Positions 53,101 through 64,000 are shown, numbered from the stretch's first letter. The stretch: 64,000 bases of DNA from Centropus unirufus (GCA_013397695.1 VYZI01000126.1:1116962-1180961); one strand, 5' to 3'. A program made the numbers and translations. Notes: generated by a model not told the origin, from the sequence alone.

Positions 53101-56100
53101 GAGGTCCCTGATAAAACAATCTCCTTAAGAATTAGCGACTTGGATAATTCAGATTAGTTTAATTCTTTGGTTAAAAGTTCCTGTGCTGACTTCATGTTTA
53201 TAGTCCTCTCTGCCTCTGTGATCAGCCTGTGAACAGGAAAAAAATACTTTATCAAGAAACACCATTCTTGAGACCCAGTGAAATTTTAAATTTCTCCTAT
53301 TTCTCTATTTTTTTTCTTTTATTTCCTGGCTGATGTAAGGAAGATGAGGATCTGAGAAAATCACTGCATCAGCAAACCACGTTTGTCTTTTTCTCAGCAA
53401 GATCTTCAGCGCAAACAAGTCAAGGTTAGCAACTGTATTTTATGTATTTTAACCAAGCAACTGGCGTTTAAAAAACCAAACAAGGATTACAAACAAGATT
53501 TTCCTTATTTGATTGCACTAACTGCAATGTGAAGAATGTATCATGTTAGGAGAATTCCAAATACGGAGGTGACAAAGTAGCTGTTTAAAAAGACTCTGGA
53601 GGACAAAACTGGTTTTGCATTCCTTGCTATGTGAATCAAGAAATGGACGACTGCGGACCACCCCAGATGATCTGACCCACCCCCAAGCAGGATTCCCTAA
53701 CACTGAGGTAATTGAGGGAAAGAAATATTTATAATGTTTTCATCTAGATCTACTTGCTGCTGCTAAGGAAGCAGCAGTCTTTTATCCTCCTGCCAAAAGA
53801 CTCTGTGTTTCTCTGTTTCCATTATCAGGAGCCTCCAGGGTAAGGAAAGATGCAAGAGAAACGTTAGAAAAATCCCAACTGCCTTTGTCTCTCACCACCC
53901 ATTTCCCAGTCGGTCTCACCTCTTCCCCTCATTTCCCTTTTTTCAAGAAGTTCCCTACCCTCTCACAGATTTTATCACAAGAAGAGTGTAACATCCACTC
54001 TGAATTAAATGACAGCAGGACAGAAAGCAAGCAGGATAAGGACTGCAGTTTGGAATGCAGTGCTCTCAGACTCTGGGCACTCTAAGTGTCTTGTGTTCTC
54101 TCATAATCTCCAACCTAACTCCAGTTCTGGCCAAAATGCTGCAACTGAAACAAACTACAGCTAATTCTGAGCCCCACTCAGACAAGCCATCCTCTGTCCC
54201 CGTGGATGTTACAAGATCCAGCAGCAACCCTGGCTCTTGAGGCAATGCAGAACTCTGTCCTACTGAACACCAACCCTCCCTGGCTGGGTCCAGCAGCCCA
54301 CATTTAGAGAGCTGAAAAAACAGAAGTTGTTCAACCCCGCCTGCAAACAGTGTCTCATCTTGGTAGGTTTCCCTAGACCCAACTGTACATCTCCATGATC
54401 CAGAAGTCTTCAGCCTTGATATATATGGATTTAACCCTGAATGCAATGCTAACCCTATCCTTACCTACGACTGCTGACCATATCCTTCCCACAACCAAAG
54501 CCCAGCCACAAGGCAACAACAGACTTGGCCACCAACCTGCTCTTCTGCAAAACCCATAAACTGTTCAGCACTGGCCAGCACATAAGCAAAAACCAGCAGG
54601 TTTTTTGATCAGGGTGTTGCAGAATAGATAACACATTTGTCTTCACCGATGCCACCTCTAACATAAAGTTCTGGCCTAACCGCAGCCATATTAAGTGCTT
54701 CAAGTATTTTAGCTCCCAAATACTAACTCCTACTACCCACAGTCCAACAGAAACACATACCCAAAAGGCTGCCAATGAGCCCTTCACCTCCCCTGGGATG
54801 AGCTGCCAGTCAATCCTAATGAACTTGCGGAATCCCAGCAATAACTCAAGCTCTGTGGTGCCTGCTGTCCAAAACACCAAGCCCCAACTTCCATGCTTTC
54901 AGAACTTTGCAGATTCAGCAATAACACCCTTGCCACCCTGAAACCACACCTGCAAGCCAGCAACATTCCTCTCCAGAACTAACAGAAAGCCCCACGCTGG
55001 CACCAGCAGGGTTTTCATCCTGTCAGCACGGTTCTTGCAGAAACCAGCTTCAAATCCAAGTGCTGTCATTTTAAACTGAACCCTAGGAAAATGACCCGCC
55101 TTGCCACACAATTCACAAAGAGGATTTTCAGTCTTTCCCACCTGAGAAGAAACCACCGGAACCGTTCCCACTCAAAACAGCCCCCATCCTGGTGCAAGGG
55201 GCTTTGCAGCATTCAGCAACATGCCAAACGTTTGCACTCCGACTGTAAAGGACAAACACTTAACTGGGAATCCCAATCGCTTAGCTGCACTGAGCTGGGA
55301 GGGAAGGGGAAACACAGGAGAAATTCCACCCAGGCTTCTCCTTCCTTCCATGATTCCTCCCCTCAAAAAGTTCTTTATTCCCTGGCAGTGACAGGGAAGA
55401 GGTAACATTTATGGGAATAGAGGAGATAATCAGCACAAATAAACTGGGCAGTGGCGTGCACAGTACCCGAGCATCATCTGCTTTCTAGGAAGGGGCTTTC
55501 TCCTCTTCTGCCCTGGTCTTTTGAGGAGACACAGCAGGACTTCCTGAATCAACCAGTCTTCTCGCTCTCCCTGAGCTTGGGCAAAGAAGTCATGACATCC
55601 AGATGCAAGACGGGCTGTCATAATCACCAAGGCACCTCAGGGCAGCTGAGGGTAACTCACCCTGGGAACAGCTCAAATGCAGACAATTTAGCTGACTTCG
55701 ACCACAAGATGGGGGTCAACAAAGCAGACAGATTGAGGTCATGCTGGAAATTGGGAGTGAAAGCTCTGCCAGACAGGGTTAGGGCAGATTCTGTCAGACA
55801 GTTTTTCTTAAGAGTGTGGAGTACATAGGATTTTTGCAAGCAGTGACCTACTCCATTCAGAACAGGACGGACAGACACCACAGGGCACTGGGGCAAATCA
55901 TGGAGCTGGGAAACATGCACATGTGGAAGAAGAACCAAAGCATTATGGAAAACAAGAGCATAAATCTAAAAGTTATGAGACAGAGCTTTATTTTCAGAAG
56001 TTCCTTGGAATCAGGAAAACCTCATTCACTTGCAAAATAACACTGAGATGAATGGGTCACTTCATTTTCCCCCTCCAGCCTCTTATATTCTAGAAGAGTT

Positions 56101-59100
56101 TGTAAAACCCCGTCACACACTTAGCCCAGATCTAGTGTGAGGACTTTGCATGTCCCCAAACCCATCTCCTCCTGCGTTCTTGACAACATATACACATCTC
56201 CCATGTGCTTCCTTCCCCTGCACAACAGCCCTGTCAGGCTTATGCACGGTATGAAGTAGCCACAGCGGGAATGGAATTACTGCATTTGCCTGTTTGAGAG
56301 AAACACCTGGGAGCAGCTGTGACATGAAAAAGCTAAAGATGATTCTGCTTCTCAGCACACCCAGTACAGCATCTCAGGCTCAATGGCAGAGCTCCCGATT
56401 AAATGCAGGCAAAGTAAAGAGGCATCCGACTGAAAACATCATCCAGACATTGGTACAAAAGGTGACGGTCTCCTTGCAGTTGTTTTCTCTCTATGGCAGC
56501 CTGCAAGGTTGCAGCTCGCTATGTTAGAGCGCCATGTGACAACCTAAGAGACCTTTGAAGAGCTGTGCATAAAGATCTGAATCGATGCCCTGTTTCACTG
56601 TGTAACAGGTACTTCCTTATCACAGATAATCAATTTTATAGGTCATGCAAACCATGCTTTCCACATACTTGTCCATAGTGCTCACTACCATTCTGGTCTA
56701 ACAAGTCTAAAGGGGTTTGATCTTCTTGTCTAAAACTAATTTTTAAAAAAAAGTACTTTCTTTTAAATAACAGCACAACAGACTCCTTTTTGGGGGATCC
56801 TGACAAACCAAATCTTTGCTCCTAGTTTTCTGTTCTGATTGAATTTATTCTTATGTGAGAAAAATAAACTCAAATAAGACAACGATGCTGTGGCAGAAGT
56901 AGGACAAGAGACTATTCCTCAGTGAAGGAAAAAGTAAGATTCCCAATGCACTACAGATTGAATTCGAATTGCTGTTGGAAAAGAAGTGTTTAGAAATCAA
57001 AACAACTTCCAACTGTTTCCCTGACTAATCCTTTCATTGCAAGAATCACAGATGCACTAAAGAAAACTCATTAAGAGTAAAGAAGGAATAGGAAACTGAA
57101 ATGTCTTTTATTTGAATTGCGGCTACAGCCACAAGTGACTGGAAAATGGAAACCCCCCGGTCAGATACACTTGCTTACATCCTATTTTCAGCCTCTTCAC
57201 CTAGCTTCCCCTCTGGAAAACCCTGGCTGCAGGAGAAGCCACACAGTCTGGCATACCTAAAATGGGCAGCATGTTTTCACCACCACACGCCCTCTTTCAC
57301 AGCACAAAGGCAACTAAAAAGTCCCCAACTTATTTCTGGAAACTTCTGACACATCATGACATCGGTTTGCCTCTGCATCCACATAAACGTTCAAAATTCA
57401 CTATGGGAGCAGATTTTAAGCCGTACAGCCAACAGTAAACTGAGGGAGTTCATCTCCATTCAGCCTCCTGGTGACTGCCTGCAGATACGAAACTGGAACA
57501 AGGTCCAGAGGAACTAGCAAGTGGGTGAGCCCACAGTGGTAGAGGATGGAACTTCTGCTGTCACATAGGATAAGAAAACGTACTGACATCAAAACTTAAA
57601 ATAGGACATTGAGTCTTTATTTCATTAGATCGTATTCATTTGATGATCACTCAGGTTCTCATACAGGGGAACATCATTTCCACTACTGCTCCGCTCGGGT
57701 GTGAACATCCTGTTACCCAAAAGTCCCTTCCCAAATCTCCCTGCCTTCAGCTGCTCATCTTGCCCTGTGCACTTGACTAATGTGAAGCTTTCAAGCCAGC
57801 AGTCACCACGGGGGACAGAAATGTAGTGTCACAGAGTAGACAGGTAACTGGTTGAAGAATTAAAAGTTCTGTTGTTTCTGGTTCCTTTAATAAACCAAGC
57901 TCAGCCATGATGTTCACAAAGGCTTCAGAGAAGTCAGCTGTACAGCATCCCTGAAAAACACCCCCCCTTTGTCTTATAATGCTAGGGAACACCAGCACCC
58001 ATTAAATACTTAAAGTGATTGCTACATTGTTAAGGATAATTTTACTGCCCTGTACAATTCACTGCTAACTGACCTGAAAGTCCTGAACTGAGTAGGAATT
58101 CTGTGTGGACATTAATAAGATGCCTGCAAAATAGGCTGCGTGTACTGCAAGCACTCCAACACAAACTATTCCAGGTTTTTACAGCTGTTACACATGTGCT
58201 GGGTCTGCGTCTGCAGAAAGCCTGGAGAACTACACCTGGAGTCCTCTATTTCCAGAACCGATGCAGTGCTGAGGTGCCAGCTGCAGCAAAACGGCATCCG
58301 TAGTTACAAGGGCAAGGCAAAACCGCTCTGGGATGTGGCACGGGCTCCATCTAGAGGAGCTCAGCTTCACGCCTGGTCACTACAGCTGAATCTCTGATCA
58401 TACACACAACAAGAAATAGGACTGCAATATATTAGAGTGCCTGGAACTTATGACCTCTCCTATGCTTACGGTGATCACTGAAAAGCTTAATGGTCCTGAT
58501 GTAAACTGCAATTATAAATATGAAAGTGCACCTTTAAAACTGAGAGGCGGTCGGTTGGTTGGTGGGCTGTGAAAGCTGACTGAACAGAACTGGTTTCTTT
58601 GTGTTCCTGGCAAACAGCTGCCCAACCAGACAAACAAATACTCAGCACATCATTGTAAGCCTCAGATATGATACTGAACCTAAGAAACACTAGGACTTGT
58701 AGGTTTTTGCAAGCTCAAAATACAAGACGTCATATTTTGTCCTAGGTTACAGGGCTTCGCTACATGTTTAAAATTCAGCCTTTGAAGGAGCAAAGATTTC
58801 CATACCTTTTAAACTTTTTAATCTAAAAAAATAAAAATTACATTTCAATTATTTCAGTATCCACTAACAGTTGACTGGAAAGATAAAAATAAAGACAATA
58901 AGAAGGGACCCATTTTATAAACACAACTGAAAAGGATACATAAGCTACTTCAGCATCCAATGGCCTGTTAATGGTTAAAGTAGAGAAAGAACATATCTGT
59001 GCTGTTTTCAAAGTATTTGAACATTAATTGTATCTTGCAATCCCATTGAACCTGATAACACGCAAGACCTACCTGTGGGCTTGTCTTTCTAAAGGTGTCA

Positions 59101-62100
59101 GTTCCATGTATCACATCTCTTGTTATTCTTTCCCTGAGGTTATTATACTCCTCTTCGGTGAGTTCGCTGTCCTCCAGCTGATGGCTGCAGACTGGGCACT
59201 GTCCGCTGCAGTAACAGTGAAACAAGAGAATGAAAGGATAAAGCCTTTCAATAAGAAATATCTTACCTATTATCAACTTACTGTCTATGAGCACAATTCT
59301 TTACAAGAAGCCCAACATGGCACAATCATCAGAAAACTAGTTGTATTCTTTCTGAGATGCATCCAGAATCTTCTAAACTTACTAGACTTACTTCTAAACT
59401 TACTTCTAAACTATGTGATCTTAGTGCAATCAGGATCAAATATTTAACTCTAGAGACGTTTAAGGCTTTAGGACTGAAACTCTGCATGAAAACATGGAAA
59501 AAGAAAAGAGTATTTAAATATTCACCAGCAATTATTTAGGCCTTGAGAGATCAGAGTTCAGTTCCCAGCATTACTACAAACTTCCACATTTCTGCTACCT
59601 GGAAGCCTCCCTACTACACAGGAAAGTGACCACGGATATGCACAGCCCAGAGCTCAAAGTGTTTCAAAGATACCTTATGAGCTTTGGCTTTCATGATTAG
59701 GACAGAAAAAGAAAAGCCCAGAAAAAAAAAAAAATTTTTTTTTTTCTTTCTTAAATCCTAAGGCTCTGTTCTGTCAGCAGCCCTTATGTTTTTCTTTAAA
59801 TCATCTTAATTTTATTCCAATACTTATCAAGGAGGCTACCACAAACTTATTTATTTCAAAACAAAAAGCGTTGATGCAATTATCACAAAATAACTAACAT
59901 ATAGCACCTTGTCAGTACTTTGTTCAGATTCTTAATTCGTTATAAAACGTGAGGTGATCTAAGGTGGTTTACCTTGCAAAGTCTACAACGGAGTTTACAG
60001 ACAGTAAAGTAACAGGCAACCTCTCAACCAAGACAATCAGCCTTCAAGCTTTAAAACTGTGAAGGCTGAGCAAGGTTGTCTAGAATTTGGTGATACATCA
60101 CAATGCAGGATAGTAACACACTCAAATGTAATAATAACCCAACCTACGGTGAACAAATTCTGCTCTTAGGACAGGGAGTTAGGCTGTGCTTCTGTAGGCT
60201 TCAAAAGCAGCAGACTCTACGCGTGGTTTTACTTCAGAGTGTGCAACACTGGACTCTCATAAACCACCAAAAACCCCTATAATACATTGGAGACATTCTT
60301 ATAATTAATAAATTTATTATAGTTGCCAAATTGCTTTGAAACCACAGAATTAGGTTTCAAATAGTCACATTTAAAATAGGAATTTATACACATTAAGAAA
60401 ACTGCTGTAACAGAAAGAGGTAGCCTGGTTATCCCTCTGAAAACCTAATGCAAAAGCCATTCTGTCTTTAGGAAAAAATCAGGTGGGAAGGGAGAATCTC
60501 CATACCTGTAAAATTAACTGCAGTGTATGTATAGTATCAGACACCCATTTACACACCAAAGATGCCCTGCTAAATATTGTGTAAAACAATGGTATCATAA
60601 AGCCAACCAAAAAGAGTTAAGTCCTTAATTCCTGTAGGATAAAAGAAGCCATCCAGTAAAAAAGCCAGCTCTTACTTTCCTTTGCCAGTTTTTTGTCCTG
60701 GCTCTGCTTGGTGTAACTCCTTCCCAAATGTGCATCCGGGGTCTCGTTTAGTGCACAAGAATGAGTTGGAAACTGGAATTTGGGAAATCACATGTACACT
60801 AAGGTTCATATTCTCAAGGATTAAAACATTTTCTTATTTAAGGAAATCTATTTTTTTCTACTGACAAATGGAGCGTTCATGAGAGAATAATTACAACATC
60901 TCACTTATAAATAAAATGCAGCATTTACCTGTCTTTAATGCTGGTCAAGTGTCCTCTCCAGCACTCTCCTGGGATACTAATATGCATAGAGGGCAAGACA
61001 AATAAAGACATTAGATTCTCATTTAACAATCCCTGAATTGCAATTAAAATTAAAAATAAATTAAAAAATAATTCTGCTTTGGTCAACATTTAGAAATAAG
61101 AGCTCATCTACCTTGCAAAGAAATCAGACAAAGATTCACATGTCATTTAGCAATGCCTGACAATATTATATGAAGAACTAGCATTTAACAACACCCATAG
61201 AAGTAACGTCATCAACCTCCCCAGTTTATTTGTCCCCAGATATTAAGAACCATACAAGTAACCATGCCGGCGTAAATACTCATTTTTGCCCACCAGATCC
61301 AAAACAGAACAGGGTAAAGAGCAGAAATCACCCACGCCAACCAGCAGCTTCAGACACCTCTCCCTTTGCCACTGTGTTCGTTATTGTAGGCTGCACAATT
61401 GCACATGCCACGGGGTTTGGAATAACTGTCCTGCTTCCCACCTTTCCCATTTCTCAAGGCATTACATAGGAGCTCTTTTGGTTTCTTACAAAGACAACAT
61501 GGAACAGAAGGTACTCAGATTCTTTGTTGCACAGTCAGATCTTGTACTGGATGTCGCTTTACTCACTGCTAAAAGTCAGCGCTGATCTGCTCTTCAGAAA
61601 AAATCTTTTTTTAAAGCTAAGATCTGTTCAGTGACACTCAGAACTCACTTCTGTGCTTACTGTACCCTCAATTTCCTTCGTTCACAAGTTACCTCTCAAT
61701 CTGCACCATTCTTTGCAAGACTAAATAGTGCTAGAAGTAATCAGAGTCTAGTTCGTTTTGGGAACTCCATGTAAACTGCTTACTTATTTTCAACCACCAG
61801 TAAACACCAGTTCAGCACCAGTAACTGGAAGAGAGAGGTAAAACTGGGCATTTTGCACAGGTTCACAGATAAAAAGCCAGATGAGATAACTGATCACCTC
61901 GTTCCACCTCCTTTGATATAAACCTTGTTTATTCTTCACGTCTGAAACGCTACTTCCTTTAGAGAAACCAACATGAATCTTAAAAAAGGAATTTAGCACA
62001 ATCGTTCATGGATTTTTCCCATTAATGATAGAAACAAAAGTTTGTCTGTGTTCAGCTCGCAGCACTTGTTTGCCACTACGTAGAGGCTCAACACACTGCC

Positions 62101-63974
62101 TGCTCCTGCAGTTTCCTTGCCCAGGACTTTTTATTATGTTGAGTTCCCTGTGCATGCAGGATGTGGCTCACACCTACAGGTCGGTCCCTCTTCACCCACT
62201 CGTCAAATAGAACCTCGCTGCTGATTTTCACCCACCAAACCAGTTTGTCTCAACTGAAGCCCACACTGCCTGCTCCCTAGCTGTTCCCAGGACAGAAAAT
62301 ACCTGGGGGAAGAGCAGCTTCTAAAGTGGCTGCAACTTCTCAAGTCATAGATCAGCTCACATACAACAGAACGACAAAAGTGCGGTGGGCCAGGCGAACT
62401 ACATCACGCACGCACAGCAGAACTTGCCGTAATTTGCAGTCTCATGATCCCTACACAAAAACAAACTGTGAGGCCTGCTAAATGTTGCACTAAAACCAAG
62501 AGCTTCCTATTAAGATCATTCCTCTCCTGTTATTCTATAGCAAGTCGACACTTCATCTTAATTTAACCGATCCCAAATGTGTTGCCTTTTCCTTTAAGGA
62601 GAGAAACTATCTAGTTTTCAAATAACTTGCTATTTCTGCACTCCGAGAGACTATAGGAAAAGCCCAATACCCCTCACGTACCAACCCCAGAAAGAGATGA
62701 AGTTGGATATTTCGGATAGACTCGACCCATTACAATTTTCTTATTTTTCTACCAAGGAATAATATTTAACAGGTGAAATCTTCCAGTAAAAGGCGAAATC
62801 AGTAAGAATTTTGCACTGATTTTGAAGCAAAAATAAAATGTATTTTTTCAGGACAATGTGTCTCTCACGGAGAAGCAATGACTAAAATGAGATACTGAGA
62901 GATCTCATTAATCTATGGCATAATCTGAATCCCATCCTCAAGAACTACAGCTGGCTATTGAAAGATTATTTACCTTTCAAACCATAGCTTTATACTCCAC
63001 ATAAATGTTTTGTGAGGGTATATTTGGTTCTCTCTCAAATATAAGAGGATATCAAACAGCTCTTTTTGTAACTCAGCACCTTTCATACCCCTGCTGAAGT
63101 CAAAAAGAGCCTGCAGGATATCCATGGTTGGGACCAAAGCCTTTGCCAACATTTCACGGTAAAGTTCAAACGCAAGGTTCATTTCTTGGTGATGGCTGGC
63201 TGCTTTGATACAGGATTCATAGTTTGACCGTGAGGGAACCATAATCTCTTTCACTTCTTCCAAAAGAGTCAAGGCCATTCTCCATTCATTTGAATTACAC
63301 AGCCCTCTGATAAGAAGGTTGTAAGCCCCACTATCCAGAATCCTAAATCTGGTTTTCATTATATCATACACATCTTGGATCTCTGAAGTCTGTCCCTGCT
63401 GGACACACAACGCCAGATATTTGACCAACAAATAATACGCAATGTCCCCATTGCTCTTTGCCACATGGGTCAGCAAGGACTTTGCCACATCAATGGGGGT
63501 GTTGCACCTGACCATACTGTTAAACATTGCTCCTTCAAATGATTCTGGGCAATGAAAGCTCTCCTTCAGTCTGTTCCATTCCTCTGCCTGCAGGGGTTTT
63601 TCTGGAGGCTGTATGTTGGTAAACTTATGCCTTGGCAGAACATGATTCATTAAGTGTTTCTTTGGAGCTCCAACCGAAGAAGAAAAGTGGAGTTTTCCCT
63701 CAGATATTTCTTTAGTCTCTTCATCCCACCCGTTTTCTTCTTCATAATCAACGTCGGACCTTTTCTTGGTAGGAAAGACAGCAGTTCCTTTGGGATCCAC
63801 TGGTAATGCAGCGCTGGAAGATGTTGTAAAACTGACATAGCTAATCTTTTCCCTATTTGAGATGTTGCAAGAGGCAGCAAACAGGCGTTGGCATCTTGAA
63901 ACAGGCCAGAACATACGACATTTCCACAGCAAAGGCTGAAAAACCTGATGACCAATTTGAGAAACGAGTGCCAT
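23016..63974 (-). CDS. PRORP: Mitochondrial ribonuclease P catalytic subunit (PRORP/MRPP3), seven coding exons
   Basis: The exons are 62974-63974, 60929-60976, 59073-59205, 45208-45315, 26179-26327, 24302-24491 and 23016-23147. They join to 586 codons plus TGA; human is 583. All introns are GT-AG and the phases agree (2,2,0,0,2,0). The protein is the metallonuclease of mitochondrial RNase P. It acts with the TRMT10C-HSD17B10 complex in the matrix to cut the 5' leader from tRNA precursors. Residues 1-40 are basic with no acidic residue, a mitochondrial leader. About 160-330 is the PPR region. Zinc-site residues are Cys353, Cys356, His560 and Cys581. The NYN nuclease has Asp414 (VIDGLN), Asp483/Asp484 (SEDD) and Asp504 (TRD), matching human 409, 478/479 and 499. 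The start ATG has G at -3 and +4, with a stop in frame 12 bases upstream. Confidence 0.97.
23148..24301 (-). other. PRORP: PRORP intron 6
   Basis: This 1,154-bp AT-rich intron has donor GTAAGT. I see no repeat or other gene in it. Confidence 0.85.
24302..24491 (-). CDS. PRORP: PRORP coding exon 6
   Basis: This exon completes Ile480 and encodes residues 481-543, starting SEDDAFLLYATLQSGKHCKF. It carries three of the four catalytic acidic residues: Asp483, Asp484 and Asp504 (VTRDFLRDHKA). The donor GTAAGT follows Leu543 in phase 0. Confidence 0.98.
24492..26178 (-). other. PRORP: PRORP intron 5
   Basis: This 1,687-bp intron has donor GTAAGT and acceptor TTAAG. It contains a CR1 3'-end fragment at 25198-25427; nothing else is recognisable. 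Confidence 0.85.
25198..25427 (+). mobile_element. CR1 LINE 3'-end fragment
   Basis: This is a good match to the CR1 3' end: ACATCAGGAAGAAATTCTTC, GGTTGGATGGAGCTTTGAGC, GTGATCTTTAAGGTCCCTTC and the terminal CATTCTATGATTCTAA. It is less diverged than the older CR1 tail at 15428-15762, so it is probably a younger insertion. It lies antisense within PRORP intron 5 and is non-coding. Confidence 0.95.
26179..26327 (-). CDS. PRORP: PRORP coding exon 5
   Basis: This exon encodes residues 431-479, starting LFDAVNCLAKDNARLLVLGR, plus two bases of Ile480. It contains the conserved LLVLGRKHML strand-helix of the NYN nuclease. The acceptor is TCTGCAG and the donor GTAAGT. Confidence 0.97.
31590..31715 (-). 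mobile_element. CR1 LINE fragment (internal)
   Basis: On the minus strand this reads as an internal CR1 piece, with GGTGATTCTGCCCCTGTACT and GGTGAGGTCCTGGTGTTGGG. The usual CR1 words for this part are GATTCTGCCCCTCTACTC and similar. Only about 125 bases are recognisable; both edges are approximate. Confidence 0.8.
43481..43567. repeat. Short GC-rich minisatellite, about three copies
   Basis: Three imperfect units of 25-32 bases share CAGCAA(C)TGGGG, GACGAGCTGG and GGGAAGC. They lie in PRORP intron 4. The plus-strand open frames across it (43316-43609 and 43459-43647) are produced by the repeat and are not genes. Confidence 0.85.
45208..45315 (-). CDS. PRORP: PRORP coding exon 4
   Basis: This 108-base, phase-0 exon encodes residues 395-430, starting EFAAFQTFVESRLPFDIVID and ending KMQCEN. 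It carries the first catalytic aspartate, Asp414, in the NYN motif VIDGLNV. The acceptor is ATTTCAG and the donor GTAAGT. Because it is symmetric (phase 0/0), skipping it would keep frame but remove the active-site aspartate. Confidence 0.97.
45316..59072 (-). other. PRORP: PRORP intron 3 (13.8 kb)
   Basis: This 13,757-bp intron has donor GTAGGT and acceptor TTTCAG. No transposon or RNA gene is recognisable. It contains the C-rich skewed tract at about 53880-55350 and a 48-codon plus-strand open frame at 46525-46671, both described in the findings. Other open frames (49058-49510, 51515-52030) have no recognisable domain. Confidence 0.75.
53880..55350. repeat. Strongly C-over-G skewed, low-G tract
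   Basis: Over more than 1 kb the plus strand is rich in C, A and T but poor in G; sample lines give about three C per G. Words such as CTAACCCTA, CCAACCC and CCAACTTCC recur without a clean period. It looks like a degenerate C-rich repeat. Long minus-strand frames here (54066-54446, 54461-54880) follow from the skew, because few stops can form. Edges are approximate and the origin is not identified. Confidence 0.5.
59073..59205 (-). CDS. PRORP: PRORP coding exon 3
   Basis: This exon completes Ser350 and encodes residues 351-394, starting GQCPVCSHQLEDSELTEEEY and ending RKTSPQ. It holds the CxxC half of the zinc site (Cys353, Cys356) in the central linker domain. The acceptor is TACTGCAG and the donor GTAGGT. 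Confidence 0.97.
59370..59412. repeat. Short tandem repeat of CTTCTAAACTTA
   Basis: CTTCTAAACTTA occurs at 59370-59381 and 59391-59402, with a partial copy at 59403-59412 and a related CTAGACTTA between them. It is a small local duplication within PRORP intron 2. Confidence 0.85.
59722..59745. repeat. A13T11 palindromic homopolymer pair
   Basis: Thirteen A are followed directly by eleven T, a near-perfect inverted repeat with no loop, in PRORP intron 2. Such runs are rigid, nucleosome-poor and prone to length errors in sequencing, so the counts may be off by one or two. Confidence 0.9.
60929..60976 (-). CDS. PRORP: PRORP coding exon 2 (48-bp microexon)
   Basis: This exon is too short to show as an open frame of its own. 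It follows an ATTAG acceptor. It completes Ser334 and encodes residues 335-349 (IPGECWRGHLTSIKD), plus two bases of Ser350, before donor GTAAAT. It aligns with the human segment VPGKQWKGQFTTVRK and restores continuity between the PPR part and the CxxC exon. It enters and leaves in phase 2, so skipping it would remove 16 residues without a frameshift. Confidence 0.93.
60977..62973 (-). other. PRORP: PRORP intron 1 of the coding region
   Basis: This 1,997-bp intron has donor GTAAAT and acceptor ATTAG. It is AT-rich; I see no repeat, RNA gene or other coding sequence. Confidence 0.85.
62974..63974 (-). CDS. PRORP: PRORP coding exon 1 (leader and PPR domain)
   Basis: This large exon encodes residues 1-333 plus two bases of Ser334. 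The start is ATG at 63972-63974 (G at -3 and +4). The codon before it is GTG, and an in-frame TAA lies at 63984-63986, so no longer N terminus is possible from this exon. Residues 1-40 are basic, hydrophobic and free of Asp and Glu, as in a mitochondrial leader. A low-complexity acidic stretch (VDYEEENGWDEETKE) follows. The pentatricopeptide helices run from about 160 to 330 (IDVAKSLLTHV, YNLLIRGLCNSNEWRMALTL, and so on). The donor GTAAAT follows. The exon may begin at a CAG acceptor near 63992 or run past the window edge. Confidence 0.96.
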
Positions 63975-64000
63975 CACAAGAAATTACCTCACTGTATCTA

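Larger units (their letters stand above)
59206..60928 (-). other. PRORP: PRORP intron 2
   Basis: This 1,723-bp AT-rich intron has donor GTAAAT and acceptor TGCAG. It contains a short tandem repeat (59370-59412) and an A13T11 palindrome (59722-59745). Nothing else is recognisable. Confidence 0.85.

Noticed and set aside
54066..54880. Minus-strand frames of 126 and 139 codons
   Set aside because: They lie in the C-over-G skewed tract, where stop codons are rare on that strand. The Leu/Gly/Val/Trp-heavy translation reflects the skew.
59701..59750. Processed pseudogene suggested by the long A-run
   Set aside because: No coding remnant or target-site duplication is visible next to the A-run.
63975..63977. 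PRORP start at the GTG codon just before the ATG
   Set aside because: Vertebrate initiation normally uses ATG. The ATG at 63972-63974 has a strong context and an upstream in-frame stop.

Overview
This window is vertebrate nuclear DNA, almost certainly from a bird. It holds two conserved multi-exon genes with canonical GT-AG introns, CR1 LINE fragments (the main non-LTR retrotransposon of birds and other sauropsids), a CpG-island promoter, compact introns and one short assembly gap of 15 N. The two genes are neighbours in the same orientation in other vertebrates (human 14q13), which supports the assignment. No prokaryotic genes, CRISPR arrays, phage or exogenous mobile systems are present. 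The species cannot be fixed from the sequence alone.

Layout, with both genes on the minus strand: (1) 1-5139 is non-coding DNA downstream of PSMA6. (2) 5140-18098 is PSMA6, the proteasome subunit alpha type-6, with seven coding exons that rebuild a full 246-residue protein. Its CpG-island promoter lies at about 17.8-18.8 kb. A truncated CR1 and a second, older CR1 tail sit in intron 1. (3) 18.8-22.2 kb is the gap between the genes and carries a diverged tandem duplication of about 106 bp. (4) 22.25-63.97 kb is PRORP (MRPP3/KIAA0391), the protein-only catalytic subunit of mitochondrial RNase P. Its seven coding exons rebuild a 586-residue protein with the mitochondrial leader, PPR region, zinc-binding residues and all metal-binding aspartates of the NYN nuclease. 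A 48-bp microexon at 60929-60976 is part of it. Two introns (13.8 and 18.9 kb) take up most of the right half of the window. The upstream non-coding exon(s) and promoter of PRORP lie beyond 64 kb.

PSMA6 serves cytosolic and nuclear protein degradation. PRORP removes 5' leaders from mitochondrial tRNA precursors. They share a neighbourhood rather than a pathway: PRORP transcription must end, at one of two candidate poly(A) signals 4-5 kb upstream, before the PSMA6 promoter.

Most other long open frames are chance or CpG-island artefacts. A few short unassigned frames are reported as low-confidence findings: a 57-codon terminal-exon-like frame at 3085-3258, a 48-codon smORF at 46525-46671 and a 72-codon frame at 44140-44358. 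Structural oddities include a 149-nt polypurine tract, a GC-box array, a 1.2-kb strongly C-over-G skewed tract and an A13T11 palindrome. I found no convincing new biological system.
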